DNA of 64,000 bases from Candidatus Physcousia equi (lineage in GTDB: Bacteria > Bacteroidota > Bacteroidia > Bacteroidales > Bacteroidaceae). The stretch is taken from assembly GCA_018065005.1 (NCBI GenBank), contig JAGHUD010000021.1, positions 1 to 64,000 on the forward strand. The letters are read 5' to 3'. The notes under the pieces are model-generated. The model saw only the letters and a program-made list of their open reading frames with translations. It ran no database searches and had not been told where the DNA came from. Position numbers and translations under genes: made by a program. Below are positions 1-10,900 of this stretch, in pieces; position 1 is the stretch's first letter; every line of letters begins with the position of its first letter.

Positions 1-20
1 TGACCCCCAAAAACAAACGC

Positions 21-63
21 AAAGTGTCCGCTGAAATCTTCTCTTTTTCAGCGGACACTTTTT
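21..63 (+). terminator. Rho-independent terminator of an upstream phage gene
   Basis: A perfect 15-bp stem (21-35 with 47-61) with an 11-nt loop is followed by a short T run to 63. It separates whatever lies upstream from the tail gene at 176. Confidence 0.8.
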
Positions 64-150
64 GCAGTTACCAGCGGACCGAATCCGCGATATTTTCCAA
101 TGCTTAAAATCGACATTTTTTCATATTGAAAAACGTGTTGTTTTTAGTTG

Positions 151-158
151 TATCTTTG
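151..158 (+). promoter_or_regulatory. Bacteroidetes-type promoter for the tail module
   Basis: TATCTTTG matches the -7 consensus TAnnTTTG and ends 17 bp before the ATG at 176. A weak -33-like TTG lies at 126-128, a 22-bp gap. It sits just after the terminator at 21-63, as expected for the start of a new transcript. Confidence 0.5.
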
Positions 159-175
159 TCTCAAAATAAGAGACA

Positions 176-2767
176 ATGCTTTGTAAATACTATATCAAAC
201 TTGGTTCGTCAACCATTGGAGATGCACCAGAAGGCTGTATTGAGGTGTCGAACTGCATCAGGAACCTCGATAGCCTCAAGGTGTCGTATGCTCGCACAGA
301 CCTTGGCGGTGTTGTTAGAAAGTGTGGCAGCGAGATTGAGTTTACCGGCAAAGCGTATGATGCTATCATAGACTACTACAAGGTTGCGTACCTACAATCG
401 TGTGGTGTCTTTGCCGTATTCATTGCTGACAACAACTGGAGATATACGAAGCTGTGGGATTGTCCGCTCGACTTTGCCACACTGCATTATGATGGCTTTG
501 TTGCCACCTTGGGTTGTGTTGATAATGGTGCAGCAGCCATCATCAAAGCCAATGGTAAGAGCAAGTACGAGATTCCTGTTAATAGCATTGCAGAGCAGAA
601 TAAACTCGTCTATAATGGTGTTGTTACCAAGCGTTCGTTCACGTTCAATGTAGTAGGTGCTCAGCCAGCGGGAGAGTCGACTACTGACATGATCTCCACA
701 AAGGAGATATACCTTGCATCGAAAGACTACTATTCGCTTTGGTTCCCTGCAATAGGTGTATCAACAGAGTCGTATTCAAGCGAGGCGTTTACTGTTATGG
801 ACCAGAATGAAAGCCGAGCATGGAATACTGGGTTAACACTTGCCAAAAACGATGGATTGTACGTAAACTACGAATGCAGTAAAGGGCGCGCAGGTTTCAT
901 TAAATGTGTATTGGATGGTTCTATCCATATCGATATGGATCTTCGTTTCAGATTCACCAAAAACAAAAATTGGATGAGGGGTTTGAGTCTAAAAACATCT
1001 TTTATACTGACAGCCGGTGAAACTGTTGTGTATAGAAAAGAGGTTGTTGATTATGGAGATGTTGATGTTAATATACACATGGACGTTCCGTGTAAAGCTG
1101 GACAAATAATCGCATTCTGCCTCTCAACTACATCTCCATATCGTAGCAACTGGATGGATTACAAATTGCCAGATGGTTCATTGTGGAAGAACACGGATTT
1201 GTGGTTCGACCTTGGTTTACGATGGGCGAGTAACACTCAGACTGCGTATGTAAACGAGAGCTCTTATGAGGACAAGCCTATAGAACTTCAAGTAATGAAG
1301 CCTATCACACTCTTGCAGGCTTTGCTTGATAAGATGTTCGACAAGTGGCCATACGGATGCGTGCTTGGTGAGATAAGTGAAGAGAACAATGTGTTCAACA
1401 ACACTCTCATAGTAGCTGCAGAGTCTATTCGTAAGATTGCTACAAACAAGGTGTATTCCACATTCAACGACTTTGCAAAATTTCTGGAGTCTGTCTTCGG
1501 GTTCGTTTATACCATAGAATACCAGGGAATGCTCATGGATAAAGAACTCGAAGCGGTCAGAGTTGGAGATGCTCATACAATCAAACACATCAATGTTGGA
1601 GAGCTTGTGAATGAGTCTATGAATAATGCTGCAACAGCAGGTATAAATTTCATGTACCCTTGTGGTGGTATTATAAACGAGGATATGGGTAGTAAGATAT
1701 ACTACGGCACAAAACTCAATTATGAAGGCATGGATCATTACAACTGCGACAATGTGTACTATGATGAAATACACAATGTGTTCCTGTTCCATGATACTGC
1801 CAACGATAAGTATTATGTCAACTGGGACATGGTGAACCTCATCTTCAAATCCGACATGTATAATGAGAATGGCCACGCAAGAGAAATGCTTGGTGTGAAC
1901 CTTGCTGGAATATATTCTGCCAACAATCTCTTTGGCGTCGTGTTCAACGGTTCACTTGTAATGTGTGATGGTGTCCATGGTACGTTATGGCTTGACGAGA
2001 GAGAGAACACTGAACCTGTTACGCTTCTTCGTTTCACGCATAGAACAAACGTGTTCTCGGATGATGTTATCAAGCATATAGACAACTGCAACAACATTCA
2101 GTATCAGTTTGACGAGGGTAAGGTGTACTCTGCCATAGAGGTAGGTTACACAAAGAAGGACTACCAGAACGACAACTCGGCAAAGAATGAGTTCAACTTC
2201 ACCAACTACTACAACACTGACACAATACTGACCGACAACACGCTCAGCCTCATCTGCCCATATCGCTCCGATTGCTATGGTATTGAAGAGCTGCTTGTCA
2301 AGAACAAGGATTCTGAAGCAACGTCGAGCGATGATGATGTATTCATCGTAGTATCGAAGAAGAACAACGATGGTACCTGGAGCATAGACCGAGATACAGC
2401 AGTAGAGAACGCTTACACTGATACAGTCTTCAATGCAGCACTTGCCCCAAACGTGATAGTCAAGAACAATGAAGAATACATCGGCTCATTTGCAAAGAAA
2501 CTCACGTTTACCAGTAGTGACGGTAACTCGTCTGCAGTGATTGGTGGTCTGCCCATGAGTACGAACATCAATATAGCAAAGCAGCTCTTCAAGAGTGGTA
2601 AGATATCCATTGATACCGGTGACATAGTGCTTCCCGAGAACTGGAATGGCATTATTGAGTTTGAGTACAACGGAAGAACGTACAGAGGCTATCTCGATAG
2701 CATAGATATTAACTTTGCCTATGCAGGCACACTAACATACAATCTCATCGAAAAATGTATAGAGTAA
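176..2767 (+). CDS. Phage tail/baseplate structural protein
   Basis: This 863-residue protein is the first gene after a terminator and promoter. It has no signal peptide or membrane segment and is rich in aromatic and Asn/Asp residues. It lies directly upstream of two smaller structural-type genes and the giant fibre gene. Size and position suit a tail hub, distal-tail or baseplate component of a Bacteroidales siphophage. No catalytic motif is recognised. The stop overlaps the start of the next gene by 13 bp, so the two are probably translationally coupled. The function is inferred from context, not from a recognised domain. Confidence 0.6.
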   Translation: MLCKYYIKLGSSTIGDAPEGCIEVSNCIRNLDSLKVSYARTDLGGVVRKCGSEIEFTGKAYDAIIDYYKVAYLQSCGVFAVFIADNNWRYTKLWDCPLDFATLHYDGFVATLGCVDNGAAAIIKANGKSKYEIPVNSIAEQNKLVYNGVVTKRSFTFNVVGAQPAGESTTDMISTKEIYLASKDYYSLWFPAIGVSTESYSSEAFTVMDQNESRAWNTGLTLAKNDGLYVNYECSKGRAGFIKCVLDGSIHIDMDLRFRFTKNKNWMRGLSLKTSFILTAGETVVYRKEVVDYGDVDVNIHMDVPCKAGQIIAFCLSTTSPYRSNWMDYKLPDGSLWKNTDLWFDLGLRWASNTQTAYVNESSYEDKPIELQVMKPITLLQALLDKMFDKWPYGCVLGEISEENNVFNNTLIVAAESIRKIATNKVYSTFNDFAKFLESVFGFVYTIEYQGMLMDKELEAVRVGDAHTIKHINVGELVNESMNNAATAGINFMYPCGGIINEDMGSKIYYGTKLNYEGMDHYNCDNVYYDEIHNVFLFHDTANDKYYVNWDMVNLIFKSDMYNENGHAREMLGVNLAGIYSANNLFGVVFNGSLVMCDGVHGTLWLDERENTEPVTLLRFTHRTNVFSDDVIKHIDNCNNIQYQFDEGKVYSAIEVGYTKKDYQNDNSAKNEFNFTNYYNTDTILTDNTLSLICPYRSDCYGIEELLVKNKDSEATSSDDDVFIVVSKKNNDGTWSIDRDTAVENAYTDTVFNAALAPNVIVKNNEEYIGSFAKKLTFTSSDGNSSAVIGGLPMSTNINIAKQLFKSGKISIDTGDIVLPENWNGIIEFEYNGRTYRGYLDSIDINFAYAGTLTYNLIEKCIE

Positions 2768-3600
2768 GTCCTTTTACACCGCTATTCTTCTCCCCATCGG
2801 CAGACTTGCATGGTGTGGAGTCTAAGTGTATGCAAGTATTCTCCGAAACTGACCGCATACTCATAGAGTTAATTGCCACAAACGAGACTATTGCGCCACC
2901 AGTGCTGAAGCTCACACACGTAGAGTCTGACTACACTACCAACTATTCGTGGCGAGTATGGACTATGAACAAGAGCACCAAGGTGTACTTTATCATACTT
3001 CAAGGTCTTGATGAGTCCACATACATTGCGAGCATAGGCGGTAGGGAGTGTGAGCCGTTCTACGTTACGTCAGACGAGAGCGTTCTGCAAGACACTGTAC
3101 TCATTCAGTACTCGAACAGAGACAATCGGCAGCGTAATGACTCCGTGTTCTGGATTGATGGTATGCAACACTTCTTCGATTTCCGCATCCCTGGAGGGTT
3201 CAAGGATGACAATTGGTCATTCAACGTCAACAGCGAGCAATTCACAACCGCAGACAATGACCGCATAGACCTATATGGCCAGGAAACAACAATCAAGGCA
3301 TTAACGATAGGAAACAGTTGTGGTTGCCCTGTGTGGTTTGCAGACCTTGTTAACCGTCTTCTCTGTTGCAACTATGTGTACGTTGAAGGTGTTCGCTATT
3401 GTCGCAACGAGAGCGATGTGCCAGAGATGAATGCAGAGGTTGAGGGCAACAAGAGCTATATCTTCAAGCAGAGTCTATTGCGCGTCATGAACCTCGACCC
3501 AACCATTGAGCAAGACAACCACATTATAATGCGTAGAGTCGAAAATGACAAGTATAGAGCGAACACCATAGATAGTAAAACATTTAATCTGATTGTTTAA
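2755..3600 (+). CDS. Hypothetical phage structural protein
   Basis: This 281-residue protein starts inside the end of the previous gene and is followed one base later by the next start, so it is part of one tail operon. It is soluble and has no recognised motif. It contains a Cys pair around the segment encoded near 3365 (LLCCNY). Position between a large tail protein and a fibre-like protein suggests a baseplate or fibre-connector role, which is inference only. Confidence 0.55.
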   Translation: MYRVSPFTPLFFSPSADLHGVESKCMQVFSETDRILIELIATNETIAPPVLKLTHVESDYTTNYSWRVWTMNKSTKVYFIILQGLDESTYIASIGGRECEPFYVTSDESVLQDTVLIQYSNRDNRQRNDSVFWIDGMQHFFDFRIPGGFKDDNWSFNVNSEQFTTADNDRIDLYGQETTIKALTIGNSCGCPVWFADLVNRLLCCNYVYVEGVRYCRNESDVPEMNAEVEGNKSYIFKQSLLRVMNLDPTIEQDNHIIMRRVENDKYRANTIDSKTFNLIV

Positions 3601-3601
3601 T

Positions 3602-4978
3602 ATGACAAACGAAGAATTACAGAGTATCATCAATGCTGTTCTGTCTGCCATACGCACGAACTCAGCTTTGATTACCGACCTTACAGAGGTTAGCACTCTT
3701 CCGTCAGAAGCCTACATTGAGCTGAGTGGTGGCAGGCGCGTTAAGACAACAACACTAAAGAGTATCTTGCAGACCGCCATTATAGACGATGCTGTAGGTC
3801 CTTTGGTTGCAAACGAGAAGACTCAACGTGAGAAAGAGGATGTTGCTTTGCGTGCACTTATCACTGTGCTTGATACCACGTGCAAAGAGTTGGACAAAAA
3901 CAAGTTCAACAAAGCCGACGTTGTGCAGTCCAAGGGAACAAGCACTACACAAGTAATGTCGCAGAATGCTGTTAACACTGAGTTGACTACATTGAAGACA
4001 ATGCTCACAAACATTGAGGTGTCAACTGGAAGCAACACTAATAACTCTTTGTCTTTGGGTTTTAAGGACGCTACTGGAAGAGCCAAGAGTGTTCCCATCC
4101 AAACTGCAAGCGAGACACTTGCTGGTATCATGAAAGCATCTGACTACAAGATGCTGAAGGATCATGACACACTACTCCTTACTCTTGATAATGAGCGGAT
4201 AACTGCATTCTCTGCAAAGGCTACGACAGAGGTTGTGATGGTTCAACTCGCACGAAAGGATGAGGCTCCCTATGTACTGACAATGCCAATAGCCGGAACC
4301 TTGAATGATGATGAGGAACCATTGGCAGGTGTCATGACAGGCAAGCAAGCGCAGAACCTTGCAGACGTGACAGAGAAATGCTTCCCACTTGAACTTGTTG
4401 ATGAGTATAGCGACGATGGTGTTTTTATGCCAGGAGAATCAATCTATGCCAACATCGAGTTTAGGCTAATGAAGCACGGTGTTGACGTCTCACAAGACTG
4501 CGAAATATACGCCAATGGTCTTGAAACATATATTGACGATGATGGCACAGTGTACCTAACCTCGTACAACGAGTTTAACATTGGTCATACGTTCAATGTT
4601 ACTATCAGACTCGGTGAAGAGACAATCGAACGTTCCTACAAGTATGAATTCCAATACCCTGTCTATGGTGTCGAGTTCAACGAAGCTGCAACAGATGATC
4701 CAAAGGAATTGCTAACAGACTCTTATGCAACACCTGTCTGGCAAGAAGGTTATGAAGTCAGTCCAACAAAACTGCCTGCAGGCTACGGATATATCTTTGC
4801 CATACCTCTTAACTGGAACATGGTCGTGCGCGACGAGTCTGGAGCAGTAATCATAAACTACGAAAGAGGTTCTGTTGAGATTCCGTCATATGATGGCGAA
4901 GGTTCAAGTCACACTTATTATTACATCATAGTGCCAGCGTCAACGAGAGGTTGGACGTTTAAGATTACCAATAACTAA
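3602..4978 (+). CDS. Phage tail-fibre-like structural protein
   Basis: This protein has 458 residues from the ATG at 3602; a TTG nine bases earlier is in frame but a less likely start. The first 150 residues are predicted helical and include a stretch common in phage fibre and appendage proteins (KADVVQSKGTSTTQVMSQNA). The C-terminal part (about 270-458) is beta-rich with Ig-like character. It probably forms part of the tail tip or attaches the giant fibre encoded next. Fibre identity is inferred from composition and neighbours. Confidence 0.6.
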   Translation: MTNEELQSIINAVLSAIRTNSALITDLTEVSTLPSEAYIELSGGRRVKTTTLKSILQTAIIDDAVGPLVANEKTQREKEDVALRALITVLDTTCKELDKNKFNKADVVQSKGTSTTQVMSQNAVNTELTTLKTMLTNIEVSTGSNTNNSLSLGFKDATGRAKSVPIQTASETLAGIMKASDYKMLKDHDTLLLTLDNERITAFSAKATTEVVMVQLARKDEAPYVLTMPIAGTLNDDEEPLAGVMTGKQAQNLADVTEKCFPLELVDEYSDDGVFMPGESIYANIEFRLMKHGVDVSQDCEIYANGLETYIDDDGTVYLTSYNEFNIGHTFNVTIRLGEETIERSYKYEFQYPVYGVEFNEAATDDPKELLTDSYATPVWQEGYEVSPTKLPAGYGYIFAIPLNWNMVVRDESGAVIINYERGSVEIPSYDGEGSSHTYYYIIVPASTRGWTFKITNN

Positions 4979-4990
4979 ATTTAGTGATTT

Positions 4991-7900
4991 ATGAGTAAAG
5001 CAAAAATGAAATTTCCGTTCCCGATAGGTAGTCCTTCGGGCGGAACCCCTGCGGTTTACACGGAAGACATTGGCGATTCTGCAACCGGTGCATCTCAGCA
5101 AGAAATTAACGAGGTGAACCGCTCAAGCATTGTCAATGCTACTGTTCTGTATAAACTCGCAGCCTCATCATTTGCCCAGGTTCTTGCAGCTGTCAAGGCA
5201 AACCCCAAGGACGGTATCATGAAAGAGGGTATCGTCATTACGTTCCTCACGGAAGATGGTTGGAAGAGCAAGCAGTGGAATGGTACCGACTGGAGCAATG
5301 AGGAGAACTGGGCAGACTTTGGAGGTGCTGCATTCGGCAACGTGTACAACGTAACCGTACAGAGACCTCTTGCCCCTGGTCTGTTCTACACACTAATTGA
5401 TGAGGAATACCCCAACCGTTCTGCTGCAAAGGTAGCCTTTGATGAGCACAAGGCATCACTCGGTATTATCCTCAGCTTCGCGATCAGCAAGAATGTATGG
5501 AAGACATATCAGTACACTGGCAAGCAAGTTGATGAAGAGTCTTTCCTTACCATGGAGAACTGGACCGACTTCGGCTCACTTGCTGCAGGTAGTGAGGCTC
5601 TCATTGATATTAACCACCTCTTGCAGAATACAACCGTTTACAGCCTTACGTCCGCTCTCGATGCGCTGAAGGTTCACATGGAGTCAACCAATACAGACTA
5701 TCGCAAGCAAGGTATGATTATCTCATACAAGGTGAGCGAGAACAATGAGGTTGAGTGTAAGCAGTACAAGGGTACCACTAATGCTGACTTTTGGGAGGCT
5801 GGTCTTTGGCAAGATTTCGGAGGCGGTGGAAAGGTAGAGACCAAAGATACCCCCGAAGAAGGTGGTAAGGATGCACTCTCTACTGGAGGTGCTTACAACT
5901 GCATCCCGACCAACATCAGTGTTGACACCGAGACAGAGGGTGTTATCAAGTTGAAGATGACTAATGCCAAGGGTGAGGATGTTGGTGACGAGGTTCAGTT
6001 CCCAGTCGGTACCGGTACTGGTGGAGGCTCTGGTACCACCATTGCGACCGCTTTCAAGGAGAATCCTCTTTATGGTCGTGCAGGTGGTGACTTCAAGATT
6101 AAGGCTGCCATTATTTCAACCACAAAGGCTGGTCAGATCGAGACAACAAACAGCATCGTTCAGGTGAACTTTGTCAATCGAACGACAAAGAAGGTTGTGG
6201 CTACATTCAGCCCAAAGAAGCCTTCAAGTGCCACCATGGTTGACTACTCATTTGAGTTCGATGTTAGTGGCCTTTGCACGGCTGCCGGAGAGTTGAGCCT
6301 TCAGGCAGTCATTACTGATGATGGTGGTAACACTGCAACCAAGAACCTCAGCGTTATTGCTGTAGATGTTACGTGTGAGAGCGTGCAGACGTTGAACTAT
6401 ACCAAGGATACCACCCTTGAGGTTGGAGGTCTGTCAAAGAGCATCCCGATGTATCGTTTCCCGAACAATGCGAGCGACAAGGGTATCTTGACAACAATCG
6501 AGATTTTCAAGGATGGCCAGTGGGAAGTGTTGGCAACGCCAATCATTAACGACTCGTACTCTCATACCGTCAACATCAACCCTGCAGGACTTGCCCATGG
6601 AGCGCATCCTATCCGCATTCAAGGCGAGGATGTATCGTCAGGTGTTAAGGGTAACATTCTGCATACATCAGTGATGGTCATTCAGCAGAACGAGACTCTT
6701 GGTGACTATGACAAGCCTATTGTGGTTGCTCGATGGAGTGACAACAGCGGTGGTAAGAAAATGCTCTTCGAGACATTGGAGTTTGACGTTGCAGTATTCA
6801 AGCGTAGCACTCAGCGTCCTCTCGTTACCGTTTTCATGAACGATGAGACCATTGCGCAGCAGGTTATGGCGAGAAGTACCACATACACCATTAAGAAGCG
6901 TCTGACGGGTGTCAATGAGGGTGACAGCCTTGTGTTCCGTGCCACTTGTGAGTCATCGGTTCAGCCCGAAGATTACAACGTGGCAGTTGAGGGTACATTG
7001 CTTCCCATTCAGGAAACCGAGGGTGTTATATTCGACATTGATATGGCTGGTCGCAGCAATAGTGATGTTGATAAGACAATCTCCATACCGAGAGCAGACG
7101 GTGGAGTAGCCACGTTGAACGTCATCGGTTCCAACTACTCGTCAAACGGCTTTGTTAAGGACTCGTATGGTACCGAGACATACGGAACTGCCAATGACAA
7201 GGGTCGTATGTCTTTGCGTATCGCAGAGGACGTGAGAGTAACATCTAACATCAAGCCTTTTGCAAGCACCTCTATTGAAACCAATGGCGCAGCACTCTCA
7301 TTCACTACCATGGTAAAGAATGTGGCAGACAGAGAGGATGAAATCATGTGGTGCAAGGGTGATGATTTAGGCTTTGTTCTGACCGGTGAGAAGTTGGTGG
7401 TTTACACCAATGGTAGCACAACAGACGCTGCCACCAGTTGCACCGTTCCTTACAAGACCAATATGGTACACCGCTTTGACATTGTGGTTGAGCCAAGTGC
7501 CATTGCTCCTTATGCAGGTATCGGTGTTATCAAGGTGTTCAAGGATGGTGACGAGGTTGGTGCTGTTAAGTACACTGCAGGTTCTTTCCCAACAACTGAC
7601 GCTACAGTAAGCTGGAAGGGTGTTGAGGCAGACTGCTACTTCTACAAGATGCAGTTCTGGAACACTTACTACAACTTTATTCAGGCTTTCAACAACTACT
7701 TGATTGGTCTTACTGATACTGACGCGATGATCAGCGAGTATGAAGCAAACAACGTGCTCGTTTCGCAGACCGCAGAGGGTACAACCAAGGAGCGTCCAAG
7801 CATACAGAAGTGTCTTGACGCAGGTCTCGTTGTTGTAGTGCTCACAAAGACCGAGGGCTCTGATGATATTGAGAAGAACTATCCCGACTACCTTGAAGGT

Positions 7901-10900
7901 CTCGATGGTGATAAGAAGACAACCATTCAACTCGACTGGTATTGTTACTTCCCCAAGCGCGAGTACCAGAACTGCATCATCACTGACACACCGACATCTA
8001 ATCAGGGTACAACCTCATCTTGGCGTAAGATCAAGAACAAGAAGAGTAAGTTCAAGAAAGCGAAGAGCATCCGATTGATGTACACTCGTCAGGAGATTAG
8101 TGACATGTACAATGGAGACCCCGAGATTCTTGCAAAGTACGATGAGTGCGAGAAGCAGGCAAAGAGCAACAAGATACAGATTATTGACGGTGGACGTTTC
8201 ACGAACATCGTCACAATGAAGGTTGACTACTCCGACTCTACTGGCGCTCACAATGGCGCAATGATGCACCAGATGAACGATATGCAGATTGCTTTGGGTA
8301 ATGACTACAAGACACCTGCACAGATATTCAGTGAGGATGCTACCGAGTACCACACCAGTATTGACTCTCTTCCTTGTGCTTTGTTCCGTACAGACCACAA
8401 CATGTCTGCTATCGAAGCAATAGACCCTGCAAACAGTTATTTCCATGCCAAGGCTAACTTCAATGCAGACAAGGGTGATGCAGGTTTCTTCGGATTTGAG
8501 AAAGTTCCAGGTTACAACAAGAAGTGCGTAAACTATGGTGACTTTACGGAGATTGTTGCCCCTGCTGGCGCGAACTTCAACGACTTCAAGGCTGATACTC
8601 TCGCCAATACAGCAGAACTTCTCCCTGGCACCTTGTACATGCTCTCCGAGTATTGTGGGCCAAAGACAGCATTCATTGAGAATGATGGTACTGGTAGCCT
8701 TGCTGAGGTTGGAGCTGTTGATGGTGCAAAAGAGTCAACTTACACCCTTGCAGACATACTGAAGCAAAGCGTCAGTGAGTTCGACCGCAATGCCGTCTAT
8801 CTCACAACAGATGGTCACTATGTCCAGTACAAGGGCGGTGTATGGAAAGAGACTACTGGAGAGATGACCTTTGACAATGCTACAAAGAAGTGGAGTGTTA
8901 CCGGTCGTGTTCTTAACCCTGTTCAGTGTTTCGAGTACTTGAAGTATGACTCTCTCAACTGGTGTCAGGGTGTCAACAGCATCGATGATATGATGGCAAT
9001 TGACCCGACAACAGAGAAGCCAATATGGATGAGTTATTATGAGTCACGCTACCCCGATGATGATAACTTGAACGCTCTGTACGAAGAGGGTAAGAAGGCT
9101 CCTTACGAATTGTACAGATGGCTCTCGTTCTCTCAGCAGTGTAACCACAACCTCGGCACGTTTGATGGTAACATCACCGTCAATGGTGTAGTTGTTTCCG
9201 GCACAAAGGCTAACCGCATGGATAAGTGGAGAAAGGAACTGCACAAGTACGCCAACGTGTATAGTACACTTTGCTACACTGTTGCTTCTGACTACCATGC
9301 TTGCGTGGACCAGAGAAGCAAGAACATGATGATCTCGTTCTACAAGGAAACCGATGGTAATGTTCGTGCATACTTCAACCACTGGTATGATGGTGACTGT
9401 GTGGATGGTAGTGACAATGACTGCGGTCTTACTATTCCTTGGGATATGGATGCGAGAACGTCACACCTGTATCAGGGCTGGGATAGTGTCACTTTCGTGC
9501 AGACCTATAATGTTGACGCAAGCAATGAGCGTGAGTTCTGGCTTAACGATGATGGTTCAAGCAAGGTTAGCCTCAGTGCTGTTGCTGACACCATGCGTAA
9601 GGTAGAACGTAACAACATCAAGGTGTTCAGTGCCGAGGGGTGCTACTATTACTGGATAACGAAGCGTATCTCATGCTGGGCAAAGCTGATTAGTTCTTTT
9701 GATGGTGAGCGTAAGTACATTCAGAACAGCACGCCATCCGACAACTACTTCTATGCGCTGCATGGTCTCCGACTTGATGACTTACCAGACTATCAGGAAA
9801 AGCGCTTCCAGAGATGTGACGGTCAGTTCAAGGCTGGAGACTTCACCAAGAACCCATTCAAGGCTCGTATGATGGGCAGAATTGAGATTACCATTACTGC
9901 AGCACAAGAAGGTTACTTTGGTATCGGTGAAGACCGTGCGGATGTAGTTACCGACTCTTGTCACCTTCTCCCCGGTGAGAGTTACACATTGAAGGTAGGT
10001 GCAGCACAAGAGGGTGGTAAGATGATCTACCTGTTTGGTGCAGATAAGTTGTCAAGACTTGACATCAGCAAGTGTACGCCAAAATTGGAGGGTTTCTCAC
10101 TTGAGTATTGCACGCTGCTTGAAGAACTCATCATTGGTGGTGCAACGTATGGTCCGGCATACACCACTGGCATTCTGACAAGTCTCGAACTTCCTGCAAT
10201 GCCTTTCCTAAAGAAGCTCGACATACGCAGAACCAAGATACAGACACTGAGTGCTCCAAACTGCCCACGTCTCGTTGAGATTCTTGCAGCAGATAGTCTC
10301 TTGAAGACGTTTACACCTTCCGAGAGTTCTCCTATCGAGGTTCTTCAGTTGCCTGGTACTATGACGGAGTTGACGTTTACCAACCTTCCAAAGTTGAAGT
10401 TCCCCGATGGTATGCTGACGTTCCAGGGTATGAGCAGCGTTAAGCGTGTTCAGGTATCGGGTTGTCCTTACATTGATGTGTACAGCCTTATCGACACTCT
10501 CCATACCAATGGAGCAAGTGTGAAAGAAATCTCACTTCCAAGTGTTGATGTTAATGGAAATATGGGGCCTTTGCAGGATTTGATTGATTCGGGCGCAAAG
10601 GGTATCGGTACAGAACTTGACTATGGTTGTGATGGTGTAAGCGGTACATGGAGATTGACATCGTATGTTGACGTTGAAACACTCGCCATGCTGCAAGCAT
10701 ACTTCCCAGAGTTGAATATCTTCAATGTTCAATACACTGGTATCTGCTTTGACGATAGTGTTGCAGACCCATGCAACATCACAAACCTCGACAATGGTAC
10801 TGGCTATGGTACTGGAAAGGACTATGAGCCGAGTGCACATATTCTCAACATCTGGAATAAGATGCACGCAGTACGCGCGTTGTATGACACAAGAAACCAC

